NCBI GenBank assembly: GCA_030603065.1
Contig: JAUVYN010000032.1
Coordinates: 1-33,308 of the forward strand
Length of the DNA stretch: 33,308 bases
From: Pseudomonas sp.
GTDB lineage: Bacteria; Pseudomonadota; Gammaproteobacteria; Pseudomonadales; Pseudomonadaceae
Reading direction: 5' to 3'
Shown here in pieces: positions 1 to 9,738 of this stretch. The number at the start of each line of letters is the position of its first letter. Position 1 is the first letter of the stretch. The position numbers were made by a program, and so were the translations under genes. A model generated the notes under the pieces. That model searched no databases. It saw only the letters and a list, made by a program, of their open reading frames with translations, and had not been told where the DNA came from.

Positions 1-2433
1 CGCTTCCCGATCACCGATATCCTGCGTCAGACGCCGGATATCCCGCCGAACTGCCAGTGGGCGATCTTCCTGCGCAACCACGACGAGCTGACCCTGGAGA
101 TGGTGACCGACAAGGAGCGGGATTATCTCTGGAACTACTACGCCGCCGACCGCCGCGCACGCATCAACCTGGGGATCCGCCGCCGCCTGGCGCCGCTGGT
201 CGAGCGCGATCGGCGGCGCATCGAACTGCTCAACAGCCTGTTGCTGTCCATGCCTGGCACCCCGACGCTGTACTACGGCGACGAACTGGGCATGGGCGAC
301 AACATCTTTCTGGGTGACCGTGACGGTGTGCGAACCCCCATGCAATGGTCGATGGACCGCAATGGCGGATTTTCACGCGCCGATCCGGCAAGCCTGGTCC
401 TGCCGCCGATCCAGGACCCGCTGTATGGCTTCCAGACCATCAACGTCGAGTCGCAGAGTGCTGATCCGCACTCCATGCTCAATTGGACGCGGCGCATGCT
501 TGCGGTCCGCAATCAGCAGAAGGCCTTCGGCCGCGGCGAACTGAAGATGATGGCCCCGTCAAACCGGCGGATTCTTGCCTATCTGCGGGAATTCACCAAT
601 GAGGAGGGCAAGACCGATACCATTCTCTGTGTCGCCAACGTCTCGCGGGCAGCGCAGGCTGTCGAGCTGGACCTGTCCGCCTATGTGGGCAAGGTGCCGG
701 TGGAGATGCTCGCCGGCAGCGCCTTTCCGCCGATCGGCCAACTGAGCTATCTGCTGACTCTGCCGCCTTACGGATTCTACTGGTTCCTTCTGGCCGAACA
801 GAGCCAGATGCCCAGCTGGCATCAGGAACCGCCAGCGCGGATGCCGGAGATGGCGACTCTGGTGCTCAAGCGCGAGTTGTCCGAGGTGCTCGACAGCAAG
901 CCGCGCGAGACGCTGGAGAAGGAGACCCTGCCGACCTACCTGCCCAAGCGCCGCTGGTACGCCGGTGCCGGACAACGCCAGCCCAAGACCCGCTTGCTCT
1001 ACGCCGCGTCCTTCGGCAGCGGCGACGACCCGGTTTTGCTGACCGAAGTGGAAGTCCGTGCCGGGGACCAGATCGAGTATTACCAGTTGCCCCTGGGCTT
1101 CGTCGGTGAAGACAGCGCGGCGGTACTTTCCGAGCAACTGGCCATGGCGCGCATCCGCCGTGGCCGCGAGGTAGGCCTGCTGACCGATGCCTTTACCAAG
1201 GACAGCTTCGTTCGCGCGGTAGTGCGTGCACTGCTGGACAGCACCACCATCCGTACTGATCGCGGCACGCTGGAATTCACCTCCACCGGCGCGCTGGCGG
1301 AGATGGATATTCCAGCGGACGCCGAGATTCGCTATCTGTCTGCCGAGCAGTCCAACAGCTCGGTCATCATCGGCGGCAAGATGGTGCTGAAACTGATTCG
1401 GCATGTGCATCCGGGTGTTCATCCGGAACTGGAAATGGGTGCCTATCTGACCCGGGCTGGCTTTGCCAACTGTGCGCCGGTACTGGGCGAGGTTCGCCGC
1501 ATCGACGAAACTGGCGAGCCCTTTGCGCTCATGGTGCTTCAGGGGTTCCTGGACAACCAGGGCGATGCCTGGGAGTGGACACAGGCCACGCTTGAACGGG
1601 CGGTGCGCGATCAGCTGACAGGGGGCATGTCGCAGCTGGAGAATCAATACACCGCCCTTTCCGAGCTCGAGCACTTTGCGAGCCTGCTGGGACAGCGCCT
1701 GGGTGAGATGCACGTTGCCCTTGCTGCGACCACCGAGAATCCCGATTTCGCACCTGAGCCGACCACTGAGGCCGATGCCGAGGGCTGGGCGGAAAGTATC
1801 TGTCGTCAGGTCGAGGTGGCCATGGCTGCGCTCGATGAGCGATTCTCTGAACTCTCGGAAGATGAGCGCGCGCTGGTAGACCAGCTTCGGGTACAGCGTG
1901 ACCCCTTGAGTTCGGCGATCGGACGGCTGGCGCAGCGGGCGGTCGGCGGGCTGAGAATGCGCGTGCACGGTGATCTGCACCTGGGCCAGGTGCTTGTGGT
2001 ACAGGGCGATGCCTATCTCATCGACTTCGAGGGCGAGCCCACCCGGCCGCTGGCAGAGCGCCGGGCAAAACTTAGCCCGTACAAGGATGTCACAGGAGTC
2101 TTGCGGTCGATCGATTATGCTGTCGCCATGGCCCGCGACAACGCCCAGAGCACCGATGCCTCGACCGAAGCGGACAGTGCCCGGGACGAAATCGTGCGTG
2201 CCTACCGGCTCGCGTCCAGTCGCGCATTCCTGCAGGCTTACCGTGAAGCCGCCGCGCCGGTCGCTCATCAATGGCAGCATGAGGATGGCGAAGAGGCGGC
2301 CCTTGCCCTGTTCAGTATCGAGAAGGCCGCCTATGAAGTTCACTATGAAGCCGAGCACCGTCCCAGCTGGATCAGCGTTCCGCTGAAAGGCCTGGTGGAG
2401 CTCGCCCAAGCGCTCGAGGAAACCCGACCATGA
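1..2433 (+). CDS. treS: Trehalose synthase-maltokinase fusion (TreS-Mak), 5' end missing
   Basis: The frame is open from base 1, so the gene begins upstream; 810 residues are visible of a fusion that is usually about 1100. The N-terminal part (fragment residues 1 to about 275) is the end of a GH13 trehalose synthase, which interconverts trehalose and maltose. It contains the NHDE motif at N26-E29 with the conserved transition-state Asp D28, and the [15 protein letters not shown] stretch. The catalytic nucleophile lies upstream of the window. From about residue 285 (LPKRRWYAG) the protein continues as a maltokinase (Pep2/Mak). This has an aminoglycoside-phosphotransferase-like core with HGDLHLGQ (catalytic D658) and DFEGEP (metal-binding D675). 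It would phosphorylate maltose to maltose-1-phosphate, the donor for GlgE. The stop overlaps the glgB start as ATGA, so the two are probably translationally coupled. Domain identity is clear; only the true start is unknown. Confidence 0.95.
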   Translation, partial: RFPITDILRQTPDIPPNCQWAIFLRNHDELTLEMVTDKERDYLWNYYAADRRARINLGIRRRLAPLVERDRRRIELLNSLLLSMPGTPTLYYGDELGMGDNIFLGDRDGVRTPMQWSMDRNGGFSRADPASLVLPPIQDPLYGFQTINVESQSADPHSMLNWTRRMLAVRNQQKAFGRGELKMMAPSNRRILAYLREFTNEEGKTDTILCVANVSRAAQAVELDLSAYVGKVPVEMLAGSAFPPIGQLSYLLTLPPYGFYWFLLAEQSQMPSWHQEPPARMPEMATLVLKRELSEVLDSKPRETLEKETLPTYLPKRRWYAGAGQRQPKTRLLYAASFGSGDDPVLLTEVEVRAGDQIEYYQLPLGFVGEDSAAVLSEQLAMARIRRGREVGLLTDAFTKDSFVRAVVRALLDSTTIRTDRGTLEFTSTGALAEMDIPADAEIRYLSAEQSNSSVIIGGKMVLKLIRHVHPGVHPELEMGAYLTRAGFANCAPVLGEVRRIDETGEPFALMVLQGFLDNQGDAWEWTQATLERAVRDQLTGGMSQLENQYTALSELEHFASLLGQRLGEMHVALAATTENPDFAPEPTTEADAEGWAESICRQVEVAMAALDERFSELSEDERALVDQLRVQRDPLSSAIGRLAQRAVGGLRMRVHGDLHLGQVLVVQGDAYLIDFEGEPTRPLAERRAKLSPYKDVTGVLRSIDYAVAMARDNAQSTDASTEADSARDEIVRAYRLASSRAFLQAYREAAAPVAHQWQHEDGEEAALALFSIEKAAYEVHYEAEHRPSWISVPLKGLVELAQALEETRP

Positions 2434-4646
2434 TGGACCACACTTCCGGCAACGGAACCTTTCAGATCGCGGCAGTGGATGCCCAGGCCCTGGTGCGCGC
2501 CGAGCACGGCAACCCCTTCGCCATTCTCGGCCCCCACGGGGAGGGCGACGGTAGGGTAGTGCGGACCTATCAGCCTAATGCGCTGGCCGTAGAGCTGGTG
2601 GATGGCGACAGCGGCGAGGTGCTCTGCCAGATGGAGCAGCCCCAGATCCCGGGGCTGTTCGTCGGGCAATTGCCGCCCGGACGTGGATACCGTCTGCGCA
2701 TCCGCTGGGCCGACGGCATCCAGGAAACAGAGGACCCCTACAGCTTCGGTCTTCTGCTGGGGGATATGGACCTGTATCTGTTCGCCGAAGGCAACCACCG
2801 TGAACTGGGCCGCTGCCTGGGTGCTCAGTACATGAACATCGGGGGAGTGCAGGGCGTGCGATTCGCCGTATGGGCGCCCAATGCGCGCCGCGTCTCGGTG
2901 GTTGGCTCGTTCAACAGCTGGGATGGCAGGCGACACCCCATGCGACAGCGTCAGCCAAGCGGCGTGTGGGAGCTGTTCGTCCCGCGCCTGGAACCCGGCG
3001 AGGTGTACAAGTACGAAATTCTCGGGCAGCACGGCCTGTTGCCGCTGCGGGCCGATCCCATGGCCCTGCGTACCGAGACCCCGCCGGCAACCGGCTCGGT
3101 GGTCGCCGAGCCGCTGGAGTTCGTCTGGAATGATCAGGAGTGGGTCGAGCAGCGCGCCCGGCGGCAGGATTACAACGCGCCAATTTCCATCTATGAGTTG
3201 CACGCCGGTTCCTGGCAAAGGGAGGACGGCGATGGCCGGATGTACAGCTGGCACGAGCTGGCCGATCGGCTGATCCCCTACGTAAAGGATTTGGGCTTCA
3301 GCCATATCGAGCTGATGCCGATCATGGAGCATCCCTTCGGCGGCTCCTGGGGTTATCAGCTGTTGTCGCAGTTCGCGCCCAGCGCCCGTTATGGTTCTCC
3401 CCACGACTTCGCTGCATTCGTCGACCGTTGTCACCGCGAAGGCCTGGGCGTGATCCTCGATTGGGTACCCGCGCATTTTCCCACCGATGCCCATGGTCTC
3501 GGCCGCTTCGATGGCACAGCGCTCTACGAATATGACCACCCCTTCGAAGGCTTTCATCAGGATTGGGATACCTACATCTACAACCTCGGTCGCAATGAGG
3601 TGCATGGGTTCATGATCGCCTCGGCGCTGCACTGGCTGCGCCATTACCATATCGATGGATTGCGGGTGGATGCGGTAGCGTCGATGCTCTATCGCGACTA
3701 CTCGCGCAAGGACGGTGAATGGATCCCGAACAAGTACGGCGGACGTGAAAATCTGGAAGTGATCGACTTCCTGCGTCATCTGAACGACGTGGTCAAGACC
3801 GAGGCCCCGGGGGCACTGGTTATCGCCGAGGAATCCACCGCCTTTCCAGGCGTCAGCCACCCGACTCGAGAGGGCGGGTTGGGCTTCGATTACAAGTGGA
3901 ACATGGGCTGGATGCATGACAGCCTCAAGTACGTGGCCGAGGACCCCATCCACCGCCGCTACCATCACCACAAGCTTACCTTCGGTCTGCTGTATGCCTT
4001 CACCGAGCATTTCATCCTGCCCATCTCCCACGACGAGGTGGTTCACGGCAAGAAATCCCTGCTCGACAAGATGCCTGGTGACCGCTGGCAGAAGTTTGCC
4101 AACCTGCGGCTCTACCTCAGCTTCATGTGGAGTCACCCCGGCAAGAAGCTGCTGTTCATGGGCTGCGAGTTTGGCTCCTGGCGGGAGTGGAATCACGATC
4201 ACGAACTGGACTGGTACCTGCTGCGCTACACAGAGCACCAGGGCGTGCAGACGCTGCTCAAGGACCTGAACCGCATCTACCGTGAGGAGCCGGCCCTGCA
4301 CCAGCTGGACGGCAAGGCCGAGGGCTTCGAATGGCTGATCGGGGACGACGAGGCCAACAGCGTCTACGCCTGGCTGCGCAAGGGCGAAAGCGGTGTGCCG
4401 CTACTGGTCGTGCACAACTTCACCCCGGCCGTGCGGGAAAACTACCGGATCGGTGTGCCGCTGGAGGGTGCCTGGTCGGTACTGCTCAATAGCGATGCCG
4501 AGCACTACGCGGGGTCCAATGCCGGCTGCTACACCGAGATACTCACCGATGACCAGGTCAGTCATGGGCAGGCCTGTTCGCTGAACCTGACCTTGCCGCC
4601 GCTGGCCACGCTGATCCTGAGGCCACAGCGCGGCGATCTGGTCTGA
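2430..4646 (+). CDS. glgB: 1,4-alpha-glucan branching enzyme
   Basis: The 738-residue GlgB introduces alpha-1,6 branches into cytoplasmic glycogen/alpha-glucan. Domain order is an N-terminal beta domain (about 15-115), a CBM48 module (about 125-225, with [16 protein letters not shown]), the GH13 barrel (about 250-640) and a C-terminal all-beta domain. Catalytic residues are visible: nucleophile D414 in DGLRVDAV, acid/base E467 in IAEEST and D535 in SHDEVVH. They sit exactly nine residues after the equivalents I recall for E. coli GlgB. The length matches the family. The start ATG at 2430 overlaps the treS stop; a second in-frame ATG follows at 2433, so either could be used. Pairing with treS fits the GlgE route, in which GlgB branches the linear glucan. 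Identification is secure. Confidence 0.97.
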   Translation: MMDHTSGNGTFQIAAVDAQALVRAEHGNPFAILGPHGEGDGRVVRTYQPNALAVELVDGDSGEVLCQMEQPQIPGLFVGQLPPGRGYRLRIRWADGIQETEDPYSFGLLLGDMDLYLFAEGNHRELGRCLGAQYMNIGGVQGVRFAVWAPNARRVSVVGSFNSWDGRRHPMRQRQPSGVWELFVPRLEPGEVYKYEILGQHGLLPLRADPMALRTETPPATGSVVAEPLEFVWNDQEWVEQRARRQDYNAPISIYELHAGSWQREDGDGRMYSWHELADRLIPYVKDLGFSHIELMPIMEHPFGGSWGYQLLSQFAPSARYGSPHDFAAFVDRCHREGLGVILDWVPAHFPTDAHGLGRFDGTALYEYDHPFEGFHQDWDTYIYNLGRNEVHGFMIASALHWLRHYHIDGLRVDAVASMLYRDYSRKDGEWIPNKYGGRENLEVIDFLRHLNDVVKTEAPGALVIAEESTAFPGVSHPTREGGLGFDYKWNMGWMHDSLKYVAEDPIHRRYHHHKLTFGLLYAFTEHFILPISHDEVVHGKKSLLDKMPGDRWQKFANLRLYLSFMWSHPGKKLLFMGCEFGSWREWNHDHELDWYLLRYTEHQGVQTLLKDLNRIYREEPALHQLDGKAEGFEWLIGDDEANSVYAWLRKGESGVPLLVVHNFTPAVRENYRIGVPLEGAWSVLLNSDAEHYAGSNAGCYTEILTDDQVSHGQACSLNLTLPPLATLILRPQRGDLV

Positions 4647-4650
4647 TGTA

Positions 4651-4684
4651 AAAAGGGGCGGTGTGCTGTCACATCGCCCCCTTT
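4651..4684. terminator. Bidirectional hairpin terminator between glgB and ybhN
   Basis: Arms 4651-4665 and 4670-4684 pair as an A-rich/GGGGCG/GTGTG stem against CACAT/CGCCCC/CTTT with a 4-nt CTGT loop. It reads A-tract, GC stem, T-tract on both strands, so it can terminate glgB transcription from the left and the clsB-ybhN operon from the right. There is one mismatch or bulge at 4654/4681. It is the only strong rho-independent terminator I recognise in the window. Confidence 0.8.
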
Positions 4685-4717
4685 AATCACACCTCTCTTT
4701 TCGGAACTTATTTGCCT

Positions 4718-5758
4718 TCAACCGCGTTGTGCGACCGCGTCTCTCGCTGTTTCGGCCTGGCTCGATTGCTCGGCGCGTTCTGTATCTTCGGCACTGCTGC
4801 GCATCGCCTTCGCACGCTTTTCCATGACCAGATAGATGATCAGCGCTATGCCCAGCGGTAGAAGAAAGTAAATGGCACGATAGCCGATCAACGCAGCCAG
4901 GATTGCGCTCACCGGTATCTGATGCTGCAGCAGCGCGATGAAAATCGCCTCCAGCACGCCGAGACCAGCCGGAACGTGGGTCACCACGCCAGCGATGCTG
5001 CTCACCAGAAGGATCCCGAGAATCGAGGGGAAGAACGCCTCCTCGGGCAGCAGCAGATAGATGAGCGATGCCATCAGTGACCAGTTGATTGCCCCTAGAG
5101 CCACCTGGATCACCGCCATTTTCAGAGAGGGCAACTCTATTCTGTGTTCGCGAAAGGTCCATTCCCGACGCCTTGAGAACTGGCAGGCAAGCAGGTAGAA
5201 GGCGGCTACGCCAAGCAGTGCGAAGCCGATGAATTGCAGGGTACGGTCGCCGATTGCCCAGTCACCCGGCAGATCCATCATTCACAGCGAGAATACGGTG
5301 CCTGCCAGCAGCATGTAGCCAACCCAGTTGGCGATCAGGCTGATGCTGAAGATGCGGGTGATGGTCGCCACGTCCAGCCCGAGTCTGGAGTAGAGGCGAA
5401 AGCGCAACGCGATGCCTCCGACCCAGGCCCCGAGATTCAGGTTGAAGGCGTAGCAGACGAAGGTCAGCGGTACGATCTGCCGCACCGGCAGTTTATGTCC
5501 GGTATACCAGCGCCCGACCAGATCGTAACCACCGAATACCAGATAGCTGACCAGGGTGATGCCCGCCGCAGCGAGTAGTGTGAGAGCGCCAAAGCCCTGC
5601 AGCGCCTGCACCACCTCCTGCCATTCCAGATTGCGCAGCATGTTGAACAGCAGAGTCGGAATCAGGATAAAGAAGAATACGGTGGCGCCGCGCTTGAGCC
5701 AGGTCATCCAGCGCTTGCGGCGCTGTTCCTTGTCGCTGTCGCCCTGGGCTTTGCTCAT
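4718..5758 (-). pseudogene. ybhN: YbhN-like membrane protein (UPF0104/LPG-synthase TM family), interrupted by an in-frame TGA
   Basis: Read from ATG 5758, this frame encodes 158 residues, a TGA at codon 159 (5284-5282), then 187 more residues in the same frame. There is no frameshift. Both halves are hydrophobic and together give a polytopic inner-membrane protein of about 345 residues, normal for the YbhN family. The first half has helices such as FFFILIPTLLF, the second VVTHVPAGLGVLEAIF, a typical family segment. The codon after the TGA is ATG-ATG, so the second half could be made by termination-reinitiation, but no good Shine-Dalgarno precedes it. The start overlaps the clsB stop by 4 nt (ATGA). 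The stop sits in a loop-like stretch (TVFSL*MMDLPGDW), and one C-to-T change in an Arg CGA codon would explain it. It may be a true pseudogene, a split gene or a sequence error. The exact biochemical role of YbhN proteins is unsettled. Confidence 0.75.
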
Positions 5759-6996
5759 GATTTCTCCTGACCGGCAGTGAGCTCGGTGGCATGGTCCATA
5801 TCTTCGGTGGTCTGATCCGTCTCGGCCACGACCAGGGGCTGCAGCTTGGGAGTGTGTGCGGGTAGCCAGCCGACGATGGCGGGAAACTTGCGGATGAAAT
5901 GGAAGCTTAGGGAAATCAACGGCGCTCGCCACCAGAAGCCGCGCGCCACGATCCGAGGAGTAACCGGCTGGCACTGCTCGTCGGCCAGCCGAGTCAGGTT
6001 CTCGAACAGTTGCTGGTTCAACGCGGCGTCGCGAATGAACAGGTTGGCCTCAAGGTTCAGCGAGAGACTCAGCGGATCCAGGTTGCTCGACCCGACGGTA
6101 CACCATTCGCGATCCACAAGGGCTACCTTGGCGTGCAGGGGGCGCTCGCAGTATTCGCGAATCGTGACGCCGTCGCGTACCAGGTAGTTGTACAGCAGGC
6201 TGGAGCAGCGTTGGGCCCAAGGCATGTCCGGCTGGCCCTGTAGAATAAGGGTGACCTTGACACCGCGGCGTGCGGCGTTGCGCAGCTCTCGCAGGATGCG
6301 ATAACCGGGGAAGAAGTAAGCGTTGGCGAGCACCAGGCGATAGCTCGCTGAGCGGATCGCGGCAATGTACTGATCCTCGATATCTGTGCGGTGGCGCTCA
6401 TTGTCGCGAATCGACATCAGCATGCGCACGTTGCCGACGTGGCGGATCACCGGCTTGACCGCCGGAACCTCGGCACCTACCGCCGGGCTGCGTACCAGAA
6501 TGGCCAACGCTGCGCGATGCAGATCAGCGACGATCGGGCCGCGCACCCGCACAGCATAATCCTGCTTGGCCATGGGGCCGTAATCGGCAAGGTGATCGGC
6601 GCCAAAATTGATGCCGCCTATGAAACCGATCTCCCCGTCGATGACGATGATCTTGCGATGCAGGCGGCGAAACAGGTTGGTGCGCATTCCCAGCAGCCGA
6701 GGCCGGGGGTCGAACATGTGCATACGAATGCCGGCCCGCGTCATTTCGGCGATGAACTCGCTATTCAGATCGGCGGTGCCATAACCGTCGACGGTGATGT
6801 CGATCTGCACTCCGCGTCCGGCTGCTTCCAGCAAGGCGGCCTTCAGCTCGCGACCGACCTTGTCGTCAAAGATGATGAAGGTCTCGAGAAGGATTTCCTG
6901 AGTGGCTGCCCTGATGTGCTCATACACGCGGGGAAAGAATTCCTCGCCGTTCACCAGCAGCTGCACGTCGTTGCCTTCCTGCCAGTTGAATCTCAT
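5755..6996 (-). CDS. clsB: Cardiolipin synthase B (phospholipase D superfamily)
   Basis: This 413-residue protein carries two HxK(x)4D motifs of the phospholipase D superfamily: LHRKIIVID (H113, K115, D120) and LHAKVALVD (H288, K290, D295), each followed by a G-rich GGINFG or GSSNLDP stretch. There is no N-terminal pair of membrane helices, which separates ClsB/YbhO-type enzymes from the ClsA type. The expected reaction is cardiolipin formation from phosphatidylglycerol, possibly with phosphatidylethanolamine, at the inner membrane. The start ATG overlaps the ybhP stop (ATGA) and the stop overlaps the ybhN start (ATGA). The order ybhP-clsB-ybhN is the same as in E. coli, which supports the symbol. 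Substrate details are inferred from the family. Confidence 0.9.
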   Translation of the reverse strand: MRFNWQEGNDVQLLVNGEEFFPRVYEHIRAATQEILLETFIIFDDKVGRELKAALLEAAGRGVQIDITVDGYGTADLNSEFIAEMTRAGIRMHMFDPRPRLLGMRTNLFRRLHRKIIVIDGEIGFIGGINFGADHLADYGPMAKQDYAVRVRGPIVADLHRAALAILVRSPAVGAEVPAVKPVIRHVGNVRMLMSIRDNERHRTDIEDQYIAAIRSASYRLVLANAYFFPGYRILRELRNAARRGVKVTLILQGQPDMPWAQRCSSLLYNYLVRDGVTIREYCERPLHAKVALVDREWCTVGSSNLDPLSLSLNLEANLFIRDAALNQQLFENLTRLADEQCQPVTPRIVARGFWWRAPLISLSFHFIRKFPAIVGWLPAHTPKLQPLVVAETDQTTEDMDHATELTAGQEKS

Positions 6997-7781
6997 AGGC
7001 GTACCTCGACAACCAAAGGCGCATGATCGGAAAGATGGGACCAGGGTTTGCGGGTCAGGACCTGAGGGTGGTGCGTGGTTGCGTTGCGCACGTAGATTCG
7101 GTCCAGACTCAGCAGCGGCCAGCGCGCAGGAAAGCTCTTCGCCGGCGCTCCGGTGGCTTCGACGAAAGCTTCGCGCATGCCGCTGCGCGCCAGAACCGCG
7201 TCGGCGCGCCGCCGCCAGTCATTGAAATCCCCTGCAACAATTACCGGCTCGTCCGCAGGTAATGAGTCCAACAGTTTGCGCAAAAGTTCCAGTTGCTGCT
7301 GGCGATGGGCCTCACGCAGCCCGAGGTGCACGCAGACCGCATGGACGTCGGGCTGGCCCGGCACATCGAGGACCGAGTGCAAGAGGCCCCGTTCTTCGGT
7401 TCCCTTGATACTGACATCCAGATTCTCGTAGCGCAGGATGGGAAACTTGGACAGGAGCGCATTGCCGTGGTCGCCTTCGGGATAGACCGCGTTGCGTCCG
7501 TAGGCAAAATCCGACCACATGGTGTCGGCCAGGTATTCGTAGTGAGGGGTGGCCGGCCAGTCGGCGAAGCGGCTGGCGTGGCGGGCATGACTGCCGAGAA
7601 CTTCCTGCATGAAGACGAGGTCGACGCCGGTGGTGTTCACCGCGTCGCGCAATTCGGGCAGCATGAATTTGCGATTGAAGAAGGTGAACCCCTTGTGCAC
7701 GTTCGCCGTCATGATACGCAGCGCATGGACCGGAGGTGCGTGGGCGGTATCCTTCGGAAGGGCGGAGTTGACACTGGTCAC
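6993..7781 (-). CDS. ybhP: Endonuclease/exonuclease/phosphatase family protein, YbhP-like
   Basis: This 262-residue single-domain EEP-fold hydrolase shows the expected motifs in order: N27 in TANVHKG, E60 in VFMQE, D185/N187 in GDFNDW and S251-D252-H253 in SDHAPL. These bind the metal and carry out phosphodiester hydrolysis in DNase I-like enzymes and phosphatases. No signal peptide is evident. It lies between a DUF72 gene (stop overlaps this start, ATGA) and clsB (ATGA overlap), the same neighbourhood as E. coli ybhP. That suggests a phospholipid or nucleotide phosphodiester substrate rather than DNA, but the substrate is unknown. Confidence 0.85.
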   Translation of the reverse strand: MTSVNSALPKDTAHAPPVHALRIMTANVHKGFTFFNRKFMLPELRDAVNTTGVDLVFMQEVLGSHARHASRFADWPATPHYEYLADTMWSDFAYGRNAVYPEGDHGNALLSKFPILRYENLDVSIKGTEERGLLHSVLDVPGQPDVHAVCVHLGLREAHRQQQLELLRKLLDSLPADEPVIVAGDFNDWRRRADAVLARSGMREAFVEATGAPAKSFPARWPLLSLDRIYVRNATTHHPQVLTRKPWSHLSDHAPLVVEVRL

Positions 7782-8722
7782 TGCATGGCTCCTTTTTGCT
7801 CCTCTTCTGGTTCGTCGTATGGCTCTCCAGGCGTCGCCAGAAGGCTGCCGGAGAGGTCGAGGCGCTCGAGTAGTGCGCGCGCATCGAAGGGCGCACGGAC
7901 CTTGACGTCATTATCGAAATAGCAGAACAGGTCCCGGGACTTGTGCGGGACGCGTGCTTTCGGCGTGATCCGCCGCGCGTCCTCTGGCTGGCTACCCTTG
8001 ACCCATGCACGAATGCGCCGTTCCCAATGGTCGAGGGCGTCGGCTGAATACCCGCTCGTATACAGTTCCTTGTCGCCGTGCAAACGGATGTAAATGAAAT
8101 CGCTGGTCACTTCCTCGCAGTAGGGCCACTTGCCGGCGGTATCGGCTACCACAAGGGCGATCCCATATTTGCGCAGCAGTTTCACGAAGTCTTCGTCGAG
8201 CCCGTCGGCGTTGCGTATTTCCACCGCATGTCGAAGTGGATGGTTGCCCTTGATCTCAAGGTAACCCGGCTTTTTCAGCCGCTCGGTACACTGCTTGGCC
8301 AATTCCCTCGCAGCCCGGAAATCGGTGGGCAAAAGCTTGAAGAAGGCCTCGAAACGCTCGGCGTTCGGCTTGAAGCTGGCCGGGAACTGCCAGAGGATTG
8401 GCCCCAGTTTGCTCCCCAGGTTCAGAACGCCAGAGGCGAAGAAATTGGCCAGCGGCTCCTCTATCTCCCGCAGGCGCCGCGTATGGGTGATGTAGCGCGG
8501 CCCCTTTACGCTGAAAACGAAGTCTTCGGGTGTCTGGGCTGCCCAGCTGGAGTAGCGTTCAGGAGTCTGCAGCGAATAGAAGGACCCGTTGATCTCGATA
8601 CTGTTAACGGCACGGGAGGCGAACTCGAGCTCGCGGCGCTGGACCAGGCCGTCCGGATAGAACTCTCCCCGCCAGGGCTTGTAGCGCCAGCCGGATATGC
8701 CGATGCGGATGCTTCTGCTCAT
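7778..8722 (-). CDS. DUF72 (YecE-like) family protein
   Basis: This 314-residue protein matches the DUF72 family, which adopts a TIM-barrel-like fold. Visible family features are the N-terminal IGISGWRYKPWRGEFYP stretch, SIEINGSFYSLQ, a SVKGPRYITH segment, ILWQFP and a C-terminal CYFDND. No enzymatic activity is established for the family. The start is supported by GGGAGG about 5 nt upstream of ATG 8722. It is the first gene of the overlapping DUF72-ybhP-clsB-ybhN set. The 138 nt upstream (8723-8860) hold no gene and no obvious terminator; a promoter could lie there, but I cannot point to convincing boxes. Confidence 0.85.
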   Translation of the reverse strand: MSRSIRIGISGWRYKPWRGEFYPDGLVQRRELEFASRAVNSIEINGSFYSLQTPERYSSWAAQTPEDFVFSVKGPRYITHTRRLREIEEPLANFFASGVLNLGSKLGPILWQFPASFKPNAERFEAFFKLLPTDFRAARELAKQCTERLKKPGYLEIKGNHPLRHAVEIRNADGLDEDFVKLLRKYGIALVVADTAGKWPYCEEVTSDFIYIRLHGDKELYTSGYSADALDHWERRIRAWVKGSQPEDARRITPKARVPHKSRDLFCYFDNDVKVRAPFDARALLERLDLSGSLLATPGEPYDEPEEEQKGAMQ

Positions 8723-8860
8723 GGGGCCTCCCGGCTGTTGGGCAGCGAGGTGCAGGCTCTGGATGAATGGTTTGACAGGGGCTACGCCCGGTGCGCCTCG
8801 CAGACGGGAAGCCTGTGACCTCCCTTTGTGTCTGACTGGCTTGAACCGGGGACCGTTCCC

Positions 8861-9619
8861 TTAGATGAACACCAGCTCGAAGGACTGCTGCAAACGGGCA
8901 AGGATCGCCGGCGTGAGGACCGGCGGCTGATCGGACTCGGGATCGGGTGTCAGTTGGCTGGCGAATGCCTGAATCGCATGCCGCTTGCGAGCCTGGGTCC
9001 AACGGTCCAACGGAACCTTGCAGGCACGCTCCCAGGGTATACGGGGGTCTTCCGGGCTAGCCCACTGCCATGCCCAGATCGGCACCTCATGGACCGCAGC
9101 GCCGATTTCGGCCGCTACATTCAAGGCAGCCAGGGCTACCGCTTCGTGGTCCGGATGGCCATCGTCGCGCCAGGGCGTGAAGACAACGTCGGTAGGCCTC
9201 AGGTAGGTACGCAGGAACTGCTTGAGTCCCTCGAGCTGACCGGCGACGTCGGAGTCGGGGAAGCCACCATGTATCCACTGCAGGTCATTCATTGACAGGC
9301 CCAGGCGGCGCAGCGCCTCGGCGCTCTCCTGCGGGCGGATGACGCCCAGCCGCTCCGAAGTCCAGAACTGTGAGCGCGGATGGCTGGCGCTGCCGTTGGT
9401 CACGGAAATCAGCAACACATTGCGCCGGAGGCGTGCCAGCGATTGCATGATGCCGCCGCAACCGAGCACTTCATCGTCAGGATGGGGTGAAAGAATCACC
9501 GCACGGGCATGTGAAGGCACCAGTTGTTCACAGCCGACCGACGGTAGGCGCGACAGCAACCGGGAGCGCTTCCAGGCGTGAAGGGGAAAGCCGTTTCGGG
9601 TGAGATCTTCGTACTTCAT
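8861..9619 (-). CDS. PIG-L (LmbE-like) family deacetylase
   Basis: This 252-residue zinc-dependent deacetylase-like protein has the diagnostic HPDDE motif (H46-E50 in LSPHPDDEVLGCGG) and the second metal motif HPDHE (H155-H158 region, DDGHPDHEAV). Characterised family members remove acetyl groups from N-acetylglucosaminyl conjugates (GPI precursors, mycothiol, bacillithiol). The substrate here cannot be read from sequence. No signal peptide or membrane helix is seen, so it is likely cytoplasmic. It lies 119 nt downstream of glgX and 138 nt upstream of the DUF72 gene on the same strand, so it could be a distal gene of either operon. The Shine-Dalgarno is poor; the start is chosen as the only Met upstream of the core. 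Confidence 0.85.
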   Translation of the reverse strand: MKYEDLTRNGFPLHAWKRSRLLSRLPSVGCEQLVPSHARAVILSPHPDDEVLGCGGIMQSLARLRRNVLLISVTNGSASHPRSQFWTSERLGVIRPQESAEALRRLGLSMNDLQWIHGGFPDSDVAGQLEGLKQFLRTYLRPTDVVFTPWRDDGHPDHEAVALAALNVAAEIGAAVHEVPIWAWQWASPEDPRIPWERACKVPLDRWTQARKRHAIQAFASQLTPDPESDQPPVLTPAILARLQQSFELVFI

Positions 9620-9664
9620 TTGTTATTCCCAACTCCCTTGGACAGATCTGGCTCCGGTAGTCCG

Positions 9665-9687
9665 CCCGAGTGGCATAGCCACTCGGG
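9665..9687. repeat. Perfect 10-bp inverted repeat with 3-nt loop downstream of glgX
   Basis: CCCGAGTGGC (9665-9674) and its exact reverse complement (9678-9687) are separated by ATA. It sits in the glgX/PIG-L gap. No T-tract follows on either strand, so it is not a canonical terminator. It could act as a 3' mRNA-stabilising hairpin or attenuator. Confidence 0.6.
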
Positions 9688-9738
9688 TCGGTGATCAGTT
9701 CGAGAGATCCACTCGTGTCCGGCCAGCAGGCGCCCTGA

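Noticed and set aside
559-2409. 616-codon open frame antisense to treS
   Set aside because: It lies wholly opposite a well-conserved enzyme, has no recognisable family and no ribosome site. Long antisense frames are expected in high-GC genes.
2343-4301. 652-codon open frame antisense to glgB
   Set aside because: Same reasoning: glgB motifs on the other strand are unambiguous, and the antisense product shows no domain.
5282-5284. TGA in ybhN as a selenocysteine codon
   Set aside because: YbhN proteins are not known selenoproteins, the position has no redox-site context and I see no convincing SECIS-like hairpin just downstream.
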